The translations under genes were made by a program, and so were the position numbers. The notes below the pieces were generated by a model. That model had not been told where the DNA came from. It worked only from the letters and a program-made list of their open reading frames with translations, and ran no database searches. Below are positions 10,001 to 18,497 of a stretch of DNA of 64,000 nt, piece by piece (position 1 is the first letter of the stretch; every line of letters starts with the position of its first letter). The DNA lies in NCBI GenBank assembly GCA_018268055.1, contig JAFDXF010000089.1:124001-188000 (forward strand). The letters are read 5' to 3'. This stretch comes from Bacteroidota bacterium (GTDB lineage Bacteria > Bacteroidota > Bacteroidia > Chitinophagales > Chitinophagaceae).

Positions 10001-10724
10001 CGCTGTGTTTACAAATAATTCTACTGCCGGTCAAACTTTCATTTGGGATTTTGGTGATGGTGTGGGTACTTCCATTGCATCAAATCCAACATATATTTAT
10101 AATAATCCCGGCACATACATCATTACATTAATTGCAAACAATCCAAACACTTGTAATCTTTCGGATACTACTAAATTTACTATTACAGTAATGGGAGCGC
10201 CTACAGCTGATTTTAGCTGGACGCCTATGCCTCCATTAGAAAATACTCCAACAACTTTTACCAATCTTTCATCAGCCGATGCGGTACGATTCAAATGGGT
10301 TTTTGGAGATGGAGATTCATTGTTAACGACTTCCAGATTGCCGGTAACACATCAATACAATGCTACCGGAACTTTTAATACCTGCCTTACTGCTTATAAT
10401 GCTGCAGGTTGCCCGGCTACTGTTTGCAAACCCGTTGATGCAATTATTGTTCCCGTTGTTGGCGTACCCAATGCATTTACTCCATTGAGTGGCGATCAAA
10501 ACAGTGTCGTTTATGTTCGTGGCTTTGGTATTGGTAAAATGACTTTTACTATTTGGAATCGTTGGGGACAAAAAGTATTTGAATCTAATAACCAATCACA
10601 AGGTTGGGATGGAAAATTAAAAGGAGTTGTACAGCCAATGGATGTATATGCTTACACACTCAGTGTAGATTTTACTGATGGAACAAAAGCAGTAAAGAAA
10701 GGCGATATAACTTTAATCAGGTAA
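7041..10724 (+). CDS. large secreted PKD/SBBP-repeat protein with T9SS type B (CHU_C) sorting domain
   Basis: 1227 aa. A basic N-terminus and hydrophobic stretch ending L-A-Q-A near residue 50 is a signal peptide; an internal start is possible. Residues about 50-270 look like the DUF7948-type domain found before SBBP repeats (ENKGQWEKQVLYKGN, then TTTLIIDPTVVF). Residues 270-790 hold repeated propeller-like units of the form Y-L-G-G-x-x-x-D followed by G-x-V/I-Y-L-A-G. About four PKD domains follow (motifs W-D-F-G-D-G, W-V-F-G-D-G). The last 85 residues (VPNAFTPLSGDQNS, then IWNRWGQKVFES, then GWDGKLKG) are the gliding-motility-type C-terminal signal for type IX secretion. Likely a surface adhesin or matrix protein, encoded next to its PorP/SprF partner. 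Confidence 0.88.
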   Translation: MDILMKTKILTENFNWSLKIISYFKVNKFTLIRLLSLFVLLAVTNSVLAQANIEFVENKGQWEKQVLYKGNVSNGDFYIRNGGVTMVQYNPVDLANVLQLMHDSRYDLPDEKFMVRGQAFNIDFLGSSLKSVAPDKPLPTVNNYFKGNDPSKWASRCNIYQAVTLQDVYPNIDVRYYTNYGYLKYDIIVKPGGNVSNIALKYNGVDNVLTKSKELIIKTSLGDLKESAPYTYQAGLTGKKEINCKYVVKDNVVRFDVKDYDPTTTLIIDPTVVFCSFSGSKGDNWGFTATYGPDGSMYGGGINLESGYPVSSGAFQTSFKGATDISIIKLTPNGSNRVYATYLGGISDEQVHSLVVDPQGNLVLAGRTKSPTSGSNGFPLKNGNADLVGPCGGWDIVLMKLSADGSSLIGSKRIGGSQNDGVNINDTRSGTSSLQRNYGDDGRSEVILDGAGNIYLAACTQSSNDFPVSAGAFQTIYGGGSQDGALIKYNSDLSVRQFISYLGGSKNDAAYVLSLAPNGDIFVAGGTESSDFPGSHAGTIGTSLNTNPSGESIDGFVAQIKNDGSALIRSTYIGTNGVDQVFGVQFDLNGFPYIMGQTTGSWPVVNAAFSQPGGKQFIAKLQPDLSAYVYSTCFGKGAATPDISLVAFLVDRCENVYISGWGGFYTTANPYNSAGTNGLTVTPDAIKSSTDGKDFYFFVLKKNAAGQLFGSFYGENNSPMYGGDHVDGGTSRFDKNGVIYQAICGNCNLDPAGRPSYPTTPGAWSTVNTATGAGCNLTLLKISMNLSGVHAGIKPEINGVPRSYGCAPLKVDFIDTVANGQSYEWHFNDGSPILTTSIPSASHTFNLVGTYNVMLVAIDPTTCNVRDTSYVQIRVGDKKATLAMNAVKLDPCTAFNYRFDNLSVASPGTPFTNTSFVWDFGDGSPKIIAGLASQTHAFANPGTYNVKLLLQDTAYCNAPDSIVIPLSVAANVKAAFTTPPLGCAPYNAVFTNNSTAGQTFIWDFGDGVGTSIASNPTYIYNNPGTYIITLIANNPNTCNLSDTTKFTITVMGAPTADFSWTPMPPLENTPTTFTNLSSADAVRFKWVFGDGDSLLTTSRLPVTHQYNATGTFNTCLTAYNAAGCPATVCKPVDAIIVPVVGVPNAFTPLSGDQNSVVYVRGFGIGKMTFTIWNRWGQKVFESNNQSQGWDGKLKGVVQPMDVYAYTLSVDFTDGTKAVKKGDITLIR

Positions 10725-10751
10725 TAGGTAATAAAATTGTAAATTAAGGTT

Positions 10752-11801
10752 GTGATAAAAAGAAAAAACATATTGAAGTGTATAGTAATAATTATTTTGT
10801 GGTGCACAGCGAATAATGCAAATGCACAAGACCTTCATTTTTCTCAGTTTATCAATTCTCCATTGCTTACCAATCCGGCCAATACCGGTTTTATACCTGA
10901 AGGCGATTTTCGTATTGGATTTAATATCCGCAATCAATGGTCTTCCATAACTGCATTTCCATATAAAACTATGAGCGCTTGGGGCGATGCGCAGGTAATG
11001 CCCAATCAGGATAATACAGGATGGCTTGGCTTGGGAGGTTTGATATTAAGAGATGTTGCGGGTACCAGTGTATTAACTTCCACCAAAGTTTATGGCTCCA
11101 TTGCATATCATCAAATGCTCAATATGGGCAGCCTTTTAAGTTTAGGATTTAATGCAGGCTGGGCAAACAAGCATATAAATACAAATGATCTTACCTTTCC
11201 AAGTCAATGGAATGGAAAATTTTTTGACGCACATAATAGCAGTGGCGCACCACTTTTAAATAGTAACAATATTAATTATCTCGATTTGCAGGTAGGAATG
11301 AATTATGCATATTTTACAGAAGGTACATTATATCTGAATGCCGGCTTCTCTGCAATGCATATCAACAGACCTAAAGAAACATTTTTTGCTTCAAAAGGGA
11401 ACGAAGTTATTGTTCCTGTTAGATATACGGGATTTTTAAATGGCAGTTTCATGCCGAACGACAAATGGATTATCAATCCAAATGTATATGCATCTGTTCA
11501 AGCTAAATCTTATGAAATAGTAGGAGGATTGAATGCCCGCTATAATTTATCTGGCAACGGTGATAAAACGATGATGGCCGGATTGTATTATCGCTATAAG
11601 GATGCATTTATTCCAATGGTTGGCCTTGGGGTAAAGAATTTTGATTTTACTTTCAGTTATGATGCGACCACTTCTTCACTGAAGAATTACAATAATACCC
11701 GCGGGGCTTTTGAACTGTCAATCATCAAAACAGGGATTACAGATAAGTACAATGGCAATAGAAGAGATTTTATGTGTCCTTCATTTAAAGGCGGCTACTA
11801 A
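10752..11801 (+). CDS. PorP/SprF family type IX secretion membrane protein
   Basis: 349 aa, GTG start, signal peptide ending near A-N-A-Q-D. The mature start Q-D-L-H-F-S-Q-F, then SPLLTNPANTGF, is the PorP/SprF hallmark, followed by a predicted outer-membrane beta barrel with alternating aromatic strands and a short C-terminal tail ending in C-P-S-F-K-G-G-Y. SprF-like proteins are needed for secretion or surface attachment of type B T9SS substrates and are usually encoded right after one, as here (27 nt after the PKD protein). Which substrate it serves is inferred from position only. Confidence 0.92.
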   Translation: MIKRKNILKCIVIIILWCTANNANAQDLHFSQFINSPLLTNPANTGFIPEGDFRIGFNIRNQWSSITAFPYKTMSAWGDAQVMPNQDNTGWLGLGGLILRDVAGTSVLTSTKVYGSIAYHQMLNMGSLLSLGFNAGWANKHINTNDLTFPSQWNGKFFDAHNSSGAPLLNSNNINYLDLQVGMNYAYFTEGTLYLNAGFSAMHINRPKETFFASKGNEVIVPVRYTGFLNGSFMPNDKWIINPNVYASVQAKSYEIVGGLNARYNLSGNGDKTMMAGLYYRYKDAFIPMVGLGVKNFDFTFSYDATTSSLKNYNNTRGAFELSIIKTGITDKYNGNRRDFMCPSFKGGY

Positions 11802-11847
11802 TAATAAGTTCAAATTATTTCTTCTTTCTTCCGAAATTTACAGCAAT

Positions 11848-11855
11848 TATATTTG
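11848..11855 (+). promoter_or_regulatory. -7 box TATATTTG directly before the FAD oxidase start
   Basis: Perfect TAnnTTTG match ending 4 nt before the ATG at 11860. Transcription from it would begin at or next to the start codon and give a leaderless or nearly leaderless mRNA. Confidence 0.5.
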
Positions 11856-11859
11856 ACCA

Positions 11860-13278
11860 ATGAAATCAGAATATTCAAAGTTGAATCGTCAGCATTTAGA
11901 TGACTTTAAAAATATTGTAGGCGAGCAATATGTATTTGCAGATGAAGAATCGTTGAACAAATACGGACAGGATCAAACAGAGAATCTTTTATACCTACCC
12001 GAAGTGGTTATCAAACCACGAACTGCTGAAGAAATTAGTGCTATAATGAAAATTTGTGACCAAGATAAAATTCCGGTTACACCGAGAGGAGCAGGTACAG
12101 GGCTGAGTGGCGGAGCATTGCCTCATTTAGGTGGTGTACTACTTTCTACAGAACGAATGAACACTATATTGCATATTGATGAACGTAATCTGCAAGTAAC
12201 TACAGAGCCGGGCGTTATTACCGAAGTATTGATGGATGCAGTGAAAGAAAAAAAACTTTTCTATCCACCCGATCCGAGTAGTAGAGGCTCTTGTTTTATT
12301 GGTGGAAATATTGCAGAAAATAGTGGCGGACCTAAAGCCGTAAAATATGGTGTAGTAAAAGATTATGTTTTAAATCTTGAAATGGTGTTGCCCTCCGGTG
12401 AAATTATTTGGACAGGCGCCAATGTGCTAAAAAATTCTACCGGTTATAATCTTACACAGTTGACAGTAGGTAGCGAAGGCACTTTAGGCATCGTTACAAA
12501 AATTGTTTTAAAACTAATACCATTACCACAATTTGATTTACTGATGCTCGTTCCATTTCGTAATTTGGATCAGGCAGCAGAAGCAGTAAGCGCAATCTTC
12601 CGTGCAGGATTTGTACCTAGTGCAATGGAATTGGTAGAGATTGATGCATTGAAAATTGTCAGCAAATTTGTAGATAGCAACGCAGTGCCTATTACAGATG
12701 ATACTGCTGCACACCTCATCATAGAAGTAGATGGAAATAACTTAGACGTATTGATGCAAGATATGGAAGCTATTAGCAACCTTTTAACGCAATATGATAT
12801 AGGAGAGATTTACTTTGCAGAAGATGCTGCTCAAAAAGCTGAGTTATGGAAACTTAGAAAGAGAGTTGCCGAAGCAGTGAAGGTGGTAGGCTATACAATT
12901 GAGGAAGATACTGTAGTGCCGAGAGCAGAACTACCTGCACTGATTAAAGGCGTAAAATCGTTAGGGCAGAAGCATCAGTTTGAAGTAGTATGTTACGGAC
13001 ATGCAGGCGATGGTAATCTGCATATTCGTATTAAAAAAGACGGAATACCCAATAGCCATGGAAATAAAATAATGACAGAAGCCTTGCATGAATTGTTCGT
13101 ATTGGTAAAAACTTTAGGAGGCACCATTAGCGGAGAGCACGGCATTGGCTTGATACAAAAACCCTATATGGAGGTGATTTTTCAAGAGGCTAATCTGCGC
13201 ATCATGAATGGAATTAAAAATACTTTTGATCCTAATAATATTCTGAACCCGGGTAAAATTTTTGATTACAATAAATAA
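11860..13278 (+). CDS. FAD-binding oxidase (GlcD / D-lactate dehydrogenase family)
   Basis: 472 aa, typical length. The PCMH-type FAD domain spans roughly residues 40-220 with V-T-P-R-G-A-G-T-G-L-S-G-G and PPDPSSRGSCFIGGNIAENS, then V-G-S-E-G-T-L-G-I-V-T. The FAD-oxidase C-terminal domain follows, with C-Y-G-H-A-G-D-G-N-L-H and the terminal S-G-E-H-G-I-G motif. These enzymes oxidise 2-hydroxy acids such as glycolate or D-lactate and pass electrons to the quinone pool. The substrate cannot be decided from sequence. A small outer-membrane protein gene follows by 8 nt and may be co-transcribed. Confidence 0.9.
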   Translation: MKSEYSKLNRQHLDDFKNIVGEQYVFADEESLNKYGQDQTENLLYLPEVVIKPRTAEEISAIMKICDQDKIPVTPRGAGTGLSGGALPHLGGVLLSTERMNTILHIDERNLQVTTEPGVITEVLMDAVKEKKLFYPPDPSSRGSCFIGGNIAENSGGPKAVKYGVVKDYVLNLEMVLPSGEIIWTGANVLKNSTGYNLTQLTVGSEGTLGIVTKIVLKLIPLPQFDLLMLVPFRNLDQAAEAVSAIFRAGFVPSAMELVEIDALKIVSKFVDSNAVPITDDTAAHLIIEVDGNNLDVLMQDMEAISNLLTQYDIGEIYFAEDAAQKAELWKLRKRVAEAVKVVGYTIEEDTVVPRAELPALIKGVKSLGQKHQFEVVCYGHAGDGNLHIRIKKDGIPNSHGNKIMTEALHELFVLVKTLGGTISGEHGIGLIQKPYMEVIFQEANLRIMNGIKNTFDPNNILNPGKIFDYNK

Positions 13279-13286
13279 AATAACGA

Positions 13287-13925
13287 ATGAAAAAGATTTT
13301 TTTGATTTTGGTACTCTTCCATTTAATTTCTCCTTCTATTGAAGCGCAGAATGAAAACGATAAGAAAGATGAAGAGAAAAAGGGCTTTAATAAAGAAAAT
13401 CTTTTTACTGGAGGTACTGTGTCATTGGCATTTTATAATAATACTTTTTTGATAGGCGCAAGCCCCGTTTTCGGATATAGCCTTACCAACTGGATGGATG
13501 CAGGCCTCGTTGTAAATTATAATTACAGTTCATATCGCGATTACAATGGTGTACTGAATGCCAAGCTGCGACAATATGTATATGGTGGCGGAGGTTTTGT
13601 AAAACTTTATCCGGTTCGTTTTCTTTTTGCACAGGCACAAGTAGAGCATAATTATATTACTCAAAAATATAGACCACCTTCAGGCTCGCCAATTGAAAAA
13701 TATAAATCGGATGCCGGAAGTGTTTTGGTGGGTGGCGGTTACACTACAGGTCGCTATGGACGCAGAGGTAACCCATTTTATTATCTGTCCATACTTTTTG
13801 ATGTAAGCGGAAATAAAAATTCTCCTTATACCGATGGATTGGGAAGAAGTATTCCTATTATCAATGGAGGCCTTCAGATTCCATTATTTCAAGGTAATGG
13901 CAAAATGAGCGGAAATAAAAGATAG
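13287..13925 (+). CDS. outer-membrane beta-barrel protein, unknown function
   Basis: 212 aa with a clear signal peptide (KKIFLILVLFHLIS, cleavage near I-E-A-Q). The mature part begins with a charged, low-complexity E/K/D stretch and then alternates hydrophobic and aromatic strands (GLVVNYNYSSYRDYNG, KLYPVRFLFAQAQVEHNY), as in small barrels of about eight strands. No enzymatic motif is visible. It starts 8 nt after the FAD oxidase and converges on the LOG protein gene with almost no space, so the pair is probably one transcript. The role is unknown. Confidence 0.75.
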   Translation: MKKIFLILVLFHLISPSIEAQNENDKKDEEKKGFNKENLFTGGTVSLAFYNNTFLIGASPVFGYSLTNWMDAGLVVNYNYSSYRDYNGVLNAKLRQYVYGGGGFVKLYPVRFLFAQAQVEHNYITQKYRPPSGSPIEKYKSDAGSVLVGGGYTTGRYGRRGNPFYYLSILFDVSGNKNSPYTDGLGRSIPIINGGLQIPLFQGNGKMSGNKR

Positions 13926-13928
13926 TAG

Positions 13929-14462
13929 TTATAAAAATTCTTGCAATGCTGCCGGTTCATTGATTACTGCAACTCTTTTTTCGGCAGCTTCATACAAAAA
14001 TCGCTCACTGCTCATCTGTTGGATGTGATTGATTAGGTGCGTATAAAATCCATCAGAGTTTAAAATAAAAATGTCCTTATTGTGAATGGATAACTGATTC
14101 CATGTGAGCATCTCAAACAGTTCATCCAACGTGCCAAAGCCACCGGGCAGTATTACTGCTGCATCACATTTTTGATATATCATTTTCTTTCGTTCGTGCA
14201 TATCATCAGTAATAATTAGCTCAGTAATCGCATTGTGTTGGCGCTCCCAATCCAGTAAAACTTTTGGAATAATACCTACAACGGTACCACCGTTTTGCAT
14301 AACCGTGTCGGCCAATACACCCATAATACCAACATTGCCACCTCCATAAATCAAAGTGATTTTATTTTTTGCTAAGATTACGCCTAACTGCTTTGTGTGT
14401 TCTATAAATAATGGATTCACGCCTGTTTTTGAGCCGCAAAAAACTGCAATTGATTTAATCAC
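13929..14462 (-). CDS. LOG family protein (TIGR00730, Rossmann fold)
   Basis: 177 aa. It has the N-terminal I-A-V-F-C-G-S strand, L-I-Y-G-G-G-N-V-G-I-M-G, E90-R-K-K-M and P-G-G-F-G-T-L-D-E at about 106-114, the signature of lysine-decarboxylase-like LOG proteins. Characterised members are cytokinin-riboside-5'-monophosphate phosphoribohydrolases that cleave the N-glycosidic bond of AMP-like nucleotides; the substrate in Bacteroidota is not established. The length is at the short end for the type I group. It is convergent with the upstream gene and divergent from the symporter gene. Confidence 0.88.
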   Translation of the reverse strand: MIKSIAVFCGSKTGVNPLFIEHTKQLGVILAKNKITLIYGGGNVGIMGVLADTVMQNGGTVVGIIPKVLLDWERQHNAITELIITDDMHERKKMIYQKCDAAVILPGGFGTLDELFEMLTWNQLSIHNKDIFILNSDGFYTHLINHIQQMSSERFLYEAAEKRVAVINEPAALQEFL

Positions 14463-14538
14463 CGTTTAAAAAATTTAATACTGCAAAGGAAAGTAAATTT
14501 CTTTATCTTGACCTCTCTTAAACCAACTAATTAAAGTT

Positions 14539-16086
14539 ATGAATGCCACTTTATTGCTATCTATCATCGCAGGTTATTTTGTTTTATTGTTAGGCGTTGC
14601 ATGGTACACTTCCAGAAACTCCAATAATGAATCTTTTTTCATTGGAAACAGAAACAGCAATTGGATGTTGGTAGCATTCGGTATGATTGGAACTTCGCTG
14701 AGTGGTGTAACTTTTGTAAGTGTGCCGGGTACTGTGGGGTCACAAAACTTTTATTATTTCCAAGTCGTTATCGGCTATCTGTTTGGTTATGCAGTTATTG
14801 CATTTGTATTGTTACCGCTTTATTACAAAATGAATCTTACCAGTATTTATACTTATTTAGAAAAAAGATTTGGTATCAATGCACATAAGGCAGGTGCTTT
14901 CTTTTTTATTTTATCAAGAGTGGTGGGTGCTACCGCAAGATTATATTTAGTAATCAGTGTGCTGCAATTATTTGTTTTTGATAGGTTAGAAGGTATGTAC
15001 ATTCCATTTTGGGTTACTACTTTGATCATTCTTACACTCATATTATTATACACTTTCGAGGGCGGTGTAAAAACAATTGTTTATACCGACACGTTACAGA
15101 CTACCGGTATGTTAGTGGGTTTAGTCGTATTTGTCATCGTAATTATTAAAGCATTAGGAACCGATTTTGGAGGTGCCTGGGAAATGATGAGTGCAAAAGG
15201 TTATACTAGCATTATCAATACCAATATCAAGTCGGGGTCATTTGCACTGAAGCATATTTTGGGAGGTATGTTCATTGCAATTGCTATGACCGGCTTAGAT
15301 CAGGAAATGATGCAAAAAAACATCAGCGTAAAAACGTTAAAGGACTCTCAGAAAAACATTATGGCATTTTCAATTGTTTTATTAATTGTAAACTTTTTGT
15401 TTTTAGTGTTGGGAGGTGTGCTTTACTTGTATGCAGCACAAAATGGCACGAATGTACCTGCGGATGATTTATTTCCGACTATCGCATTAAGTGGCCAATT
15501 TAGCTCTGCTGTTGCTATAATTTTTACGATAGCGCTTATCTCTGCTTTATTCCCAAGTGTGGATGGAGCAATCACTTCATTGACCTCCTGTTTCTGTATC
15601 GATATACTTGGATTGAATAAAAAAGCAGGCACTGAGAAAGAAAAGAAAGCTACAAGATTGAAAGTGCATTTTACTTTCGCTGTTGTATTTCTTATCATGG
15701 TAATGATTTTTAAATGGATGAATGACAAAGCAATCATTGATTTCATTTTAAAGTTTGCCGGAGTTACTTATGGGCCACTACTTGGTTTATTTGCATTTGG
15801 AATTTTGACAAAACGAAAATTAAATGACTCTTTAGTTTGGGTTGTATGTATTATTGCACCATTAGTTACATTGACTTTAGACATGCTCAGCAATCATGCA
15901 TGGTATGAAAAGAAATTGCACATCAGCCTTGGGTTGGAAAATATTTCTCAAACTTTTTTCAATGGTTATGCTATTGGCAATGAATTAATTCTAATCAATG
16001 GCATCATCACATTTGTAGGATTATGGTTTATATCTTCTCAAGCCCAACATGCAGAAAAGCCCGAGTTATCGGTTTTGGAAAAATAA
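14539..16086 (+). CDS. sodium:solute symporter (SSS family)
   Basis: 515 aa with about 13 membrane helices. The opening helix is followed by S-F-F-I-G-N-R-N-S-N-W and F-G-M-I-G-T-S-L-S-G-V-T-F, the sodium-site region typical of SSS transporters; later F-P-S-V-D-G-A-I-T-S-L and a C-terminal helix complete the fold. It imports a solute with Na+ at the inner membrane. Members of this subfamily range over proline, sugars, sialic acid and choline, and sequence reading alone does not choose among them. It stands alone, with no neighbouring catabolic genes to suggest a substrate. Confidence 0.86.
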   Translation: MNATLLLSIIAGYFVLLLGVAWYTSRNSNNESFFIGNRNSNWMLVAFGMIGTSLSGVTFVSVPGTVGSQNFYYFQVVIGYLFGYAVIAFVLLPLYYKMNLTSIYTYLEKRFGINAHKAGAFFFILSRVVGATARLYLVISVLQLFVFDRLEGMYIPFWVTTLIILTLILLYTFEGGVKTIVYTDTLQTTGMLVGLVVFVIVIIKALGTDFGGAWEMMSAKGYTSIINTNIKSGSFALKHILGGMFIAIAMTGLDQEMMQKNISVKTLKDSQKNIMAFSIVLLIVNFLFLVLGGVLYLYAAQNGTNVPADDLFPTIALSGQFSSAVAIIFTIALISALFPSVDGAITSLTSCFCIDILGLNKKAGTEKEKKATRLKVHFTFAVVFLIMVMIFKWMNDKAIIDFILKFAGVTYGPLLGLFAFGILTKRKLNDSLVWVVCIIAPLVTLTLDMLSNHAWYEKKLHISLGLENISQTFFNGYAIGNELILINGIITFVGLWFISSQAQHAEKPELSVLEK

Positions 16087-16142
16087 AAGAATTCAACATT
16101 GGTTGATTTGTTTATTCTTTAAAGAAGTATCAATACAAATTG

Positions 16143-16173
16143 TTGTGTAATGTTCCCTGTGACTTTACCTTTG
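16143..16173 (+). promoter_or_regulatory. promoter TTG-N20-TACCTTTG for the O-methyltransferase gene
   Basis: TTG at 16143-16145 and TACCTTTG at 16166-16173 match the Bacteroidota -33/-7 pattern; the GTG start follows 14 nt after the -7 box. Confidence 0.6.
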
Positions 16174-16187
16174 CAAAAAAGATATAG

Positions 16188-16826
16188 GTGGAACTAATAA
16201 ATCCTGCAATACAACAGTATGCAACTGCACATACTACTGCGGAAGATAATTTACTAAAAGAAATTGCTGATTACACTTTGAAACAGCATGCAGAACCACA
16301 AATGCTGAGTGGGCATTTACAAGGCAAAGTATTGGAAATACTAAGTTGCATGATTAAGCCAAGAAGAATTTTGGAGATTGGAACTTTTACAGGTTATAGT
16401 GCTTTATGTTTGGCAAAAGGGCTTTCAGAAGATGGATTGCTTCATACAATTGATATTAGAGAAGATGATGTAAAATTATCCCGTTCATACTTTGACCGAT
16501 CTTCTTATGCAGCAAAAATTATTTCACATACGGGTAATGCTACTACAATCATTCCCGAACTAAATGAAATATGGGATTTGGTGTTTATTGATGCGGATAA
16601 GCCCGCATACATTGAATATTTTAACCTTGTTTTCCCCCGATTACGGCAAAATGGTTTTATTTTAGCAGATAATGTATTTTTTCATGGGCAGGTGCTGGAG
16701 CAACCTGTTAAAGGAAAAAGTGCTAAAGGAATCGAAGCTTTTAATAAATTTGTGAACGAAAGAGCTGATGTGGAGAAGGTTATGTTGACAATTCGTGATG
16801 GACTGTACCTTATTAGAAAGCTGTAA
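16188..16826 (+). CDS. class I SAM O-methyltransferase (Methyltransf_3 type)
   Basis: 212 aa from a GTG start placed just after a good promoter. Motif I is I-L-E-I-G-T-F-T-G-Y-S-A-L; I-D-I-R-E-D is the acidic ribose-binding loop; V-F-I-D-A-D-K-P and A-D-N-V-F-F provide the metal-binding Asp/Asn residues of the caffeoyl-CoA/catechol O-methyltransferase family. Members methylate catechol-like hydroxyls with SAM and a divalent cation; the bacterial substrate is unknown. The length is normal. It is followed closely by the glucosaminidase gene, 10 nt apart, so they may share a transcript. Confidence 0.88.
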   Translation: MELINPAIQQYATAHTTAEDNLLKEIADYTLKQHAEPQMLSGHLQGKVLEILSCMIKPRRILEIGTFTGYSALCLAKGLSEDGLLHTIDIREDDVKLSRSYFDRSSYAAKIISHTGNATTIIPELNEIWDLVFIDADKPAYIEYFNLVFPRLRQNGFILADNVFFHGQVLEQPVKGKSAKGIEAFNKFVNERADVEKVMLTIRDGLYLIRKL

Positions 16827-16836
16827 AGTATATCTT

Positions 16837-17901
16837 ATGCAAAAAATCAAACAAGTTTTTGTTATTACTTTTTTATTGTTATCTGTTGGTGCAGGTGCAC
16901 AGCAAGCAGAGGCTGTTAAGAATTATATCAACCAATACAAGGATATTGCTATTCAGGAAATGCAGCGTACAGGCGTACCTGCAGCCATAACACTTGCGCA
17001 AGGCATACACGAATCAGGTGTAGGGCAGGGGCGACTGGCCACACTTGCCAATAATCATTTTGGTATAAAATGTAAATCAAACTGGACCGGCGAATCATTG
17101 AAACATGATGATGATGCCAAAAATGAATGTTTTAGAAAATACTCTTCCGCAATAGAATCTTATAAAGATCACTCAGATTTTTTAAAGTCCGGTCAGCGTT
17201 ATGCATTCCTTTTCCAATTAGAACCTACTGACTATGCTGGATGGGCCAATGGATTGAAACAAGCAGGCTATGCTACAAATCCAAAATATGCACCAATGCT
17301 TATTAAGTTGATTGAAGATTATCAATTACAGGATTATACGCTTATCGCTTTAAAAGGTAATGCACCTGTAGAAGTGAAAGCAGAGGAAGCTACAATTCCT
17401 GCCGCTGCAATGGAATTACCCAAAAGCATATCCTCTATTTCTAAAAACGAATCGAAGAAAACGGTGAGTCAACCACTTTATCCTTCCGGTGAATTTAAAA
17501 TCAATGATACAAAAGTAATTTATGCTAGGTCAGGTACTTCTTATTTGTCAATTGCACAACAGTACAATGTTGATCTTGCCAAAATATTTGAGATGAATGA
17601 TATGAAAGAAGCTGAAGAGATAGAGCAGGATTGTTTGATTTATTTACAAAAGAAAAAAGTAAAAGGTAGTCAGCAATTTCATATCGTACAAGCCGGAGAG
17701 TCATTGCATGATATTGCTCAAATAGAAGCCATACGATTGAAAAATTTATTGGAATTTAACTTGCTGACAATAGATATGCAACCTGCCCCAGGTGAGCGCC
17801 TTTCATTGCAGGATAAAGTAACTTCAGCTCCTAAATTATTGACAAAAAACAGTTTCTCCGGGATGAATGATTCTCATAAGAGTAAAAATTTAATAAAATA
17901 A
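16837..17901 (+). CDS. secreted glucosaminidase with two LysM-like domains
   Basis: 354 aa from ATG 16837. An upstream in-frame ATG would lie inside the methyltransferase gene and precede the signal peptide (QVFVITFLLLSVGAGAQ), so I reject it. Residues about 30-165 are a glucosaminidase (FlgJ/lysozyme-like) domain: G-V-P-A-A-I-T-L-A-Q-G-I-H-E-S-G with the catalytic Glu, then N-N-H-F-G-I-K-C. Two LysM-type repeats follow (YLSIAQQYNVDLAKIFEMND and HIVQAGESLHDIAQIE). It likely hydrolyses peptidoglycan in the periplasm during cell-wall growth. It stands between an O-methyltransferase and hpt. Confidence 0.88.
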   Translation: MQKIKQVFVITFLLLSVGAGAQQAEAVKNYINQYKDIAIQEMQRTGVPAAITLAQGIHESGVGQGRLATLANNHFGIKCKSNWTGESLKHDDDAKNECFRKYSSAIESYKDHSDFLKSGQRYAFLFQLEPTDYAGWANGLKQAGYATNPKYAPMLIKLIEDYQLQDYTLIALKGNAPVEVKAEEATIPAAAMELPKSISSISKNESKKTVSQPLYPSGEFKINDTKVIYARSGTSYLSIAQQYNVDLAKIFEMNDMKEAEEIEQDCLIYLQKKKVKGSQQFHIVQAGESLHDIAQIEAIRLKNLLEFNLLTIDMQPAPGERLSLQDKVTSAPKLLTKNSFSGMNDSHKSKNLIK

Positions 17902-17906
17902 TTTTG
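17899..17906 (+). promoter_or_regulatory. -7 box TAATTTTG overlapping the glucosaminidase stop, before hpt
   Basis: A TAnnTTTG match whose first three bases are the TAA stop of the upstream gene; the hpt ATG follows 7 nt after it, giving a very short leader. No clear -33 box. Confidence 0.4.
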
Positions 17907-17913
17907 TATAACT

Positions 17914-18441
17914 ATGGTCACTATTTACGATAAAAAATTTGATACATATCTATCCGAAGAAACTATATTAAAGCGAGTAAAAGAACTTTCAGTTGCTATC
18001 AATAAAGATTATGAAGGTAAAAGACCTTTATTCATCGCAATACTTAACGGGTCTTTTATGTTTGCTGCAGATTTATTTAAACAATTGTCGATAGAAGCAG
18101 AATTGTGCTTTATAAAATTAGCTTCTTATGACGGTATGAAATCTACCGGCAAAGTGGTAACTTCAATAGGACTGGAAGAAGATATTTTTGGAAAAGATAT
18201 CATCATTGTAGAAGATATTGTTGATACCGGTAGAACATTGCATAATTTTTTACCCAAACTACAGCACCAACAACCGAAATCTTTAAAAATTGCAACACTA
18301 CTTCATAAACCGGAGGCAACAGAATTTCCTCTGGAGTTGGATTACGTAGGCTTTGAAATCCCCAAAAAATTTGTGGTTGGGTATGGGTTAGATTATGACG
18401 GATTAGGTCGCAATTTGAAAGAGATTTACCAGCTTGTGTAA
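17914..18441 (+). CDS. hpt: hypoxanthine phosphoribosyltransferase
   Basis: 175 aa, normal length. It contains the flexible-loop segment F-I-K-L-A-S-Y-D-G-M-K-S-T-G and the PRPP-binding motif I-I-I-V-E-D-I-V-D-T-G-R-T-L, with the purine-contacting V-G-Y-G-L-D-Y-D-G near the C-terminus. The enzyme converts hypoxanthine or guanine plus PRPP to IMP or GMP in purine salvage. Sequence alone does not separate hypoxanthine from guanine preference. It has its own putative -7 box within the end of the preceding gene. Confidence 0.94.
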   Translation: MVTIYDKKFDTYLSEETILKRVKELSVAINKDYEGKRPLFIAILNGSFMFAADLFKQLSIEAELCFIKLASYDGMKSTGKVVTSIGLEEDIFGKDIIIVEDIVDTGRTLHNFLPKLQHQQPKSLKIATLLHKPEATEFPLELDYVGFEIPKKFVVGYGLDYDGLGRNLKEIYQLV

Positions 18442-18497
18442 AAATCATTGGCCGGTTTAGCGATTTTTATGTATTTTATCGTGTTATTGAAATCTAC

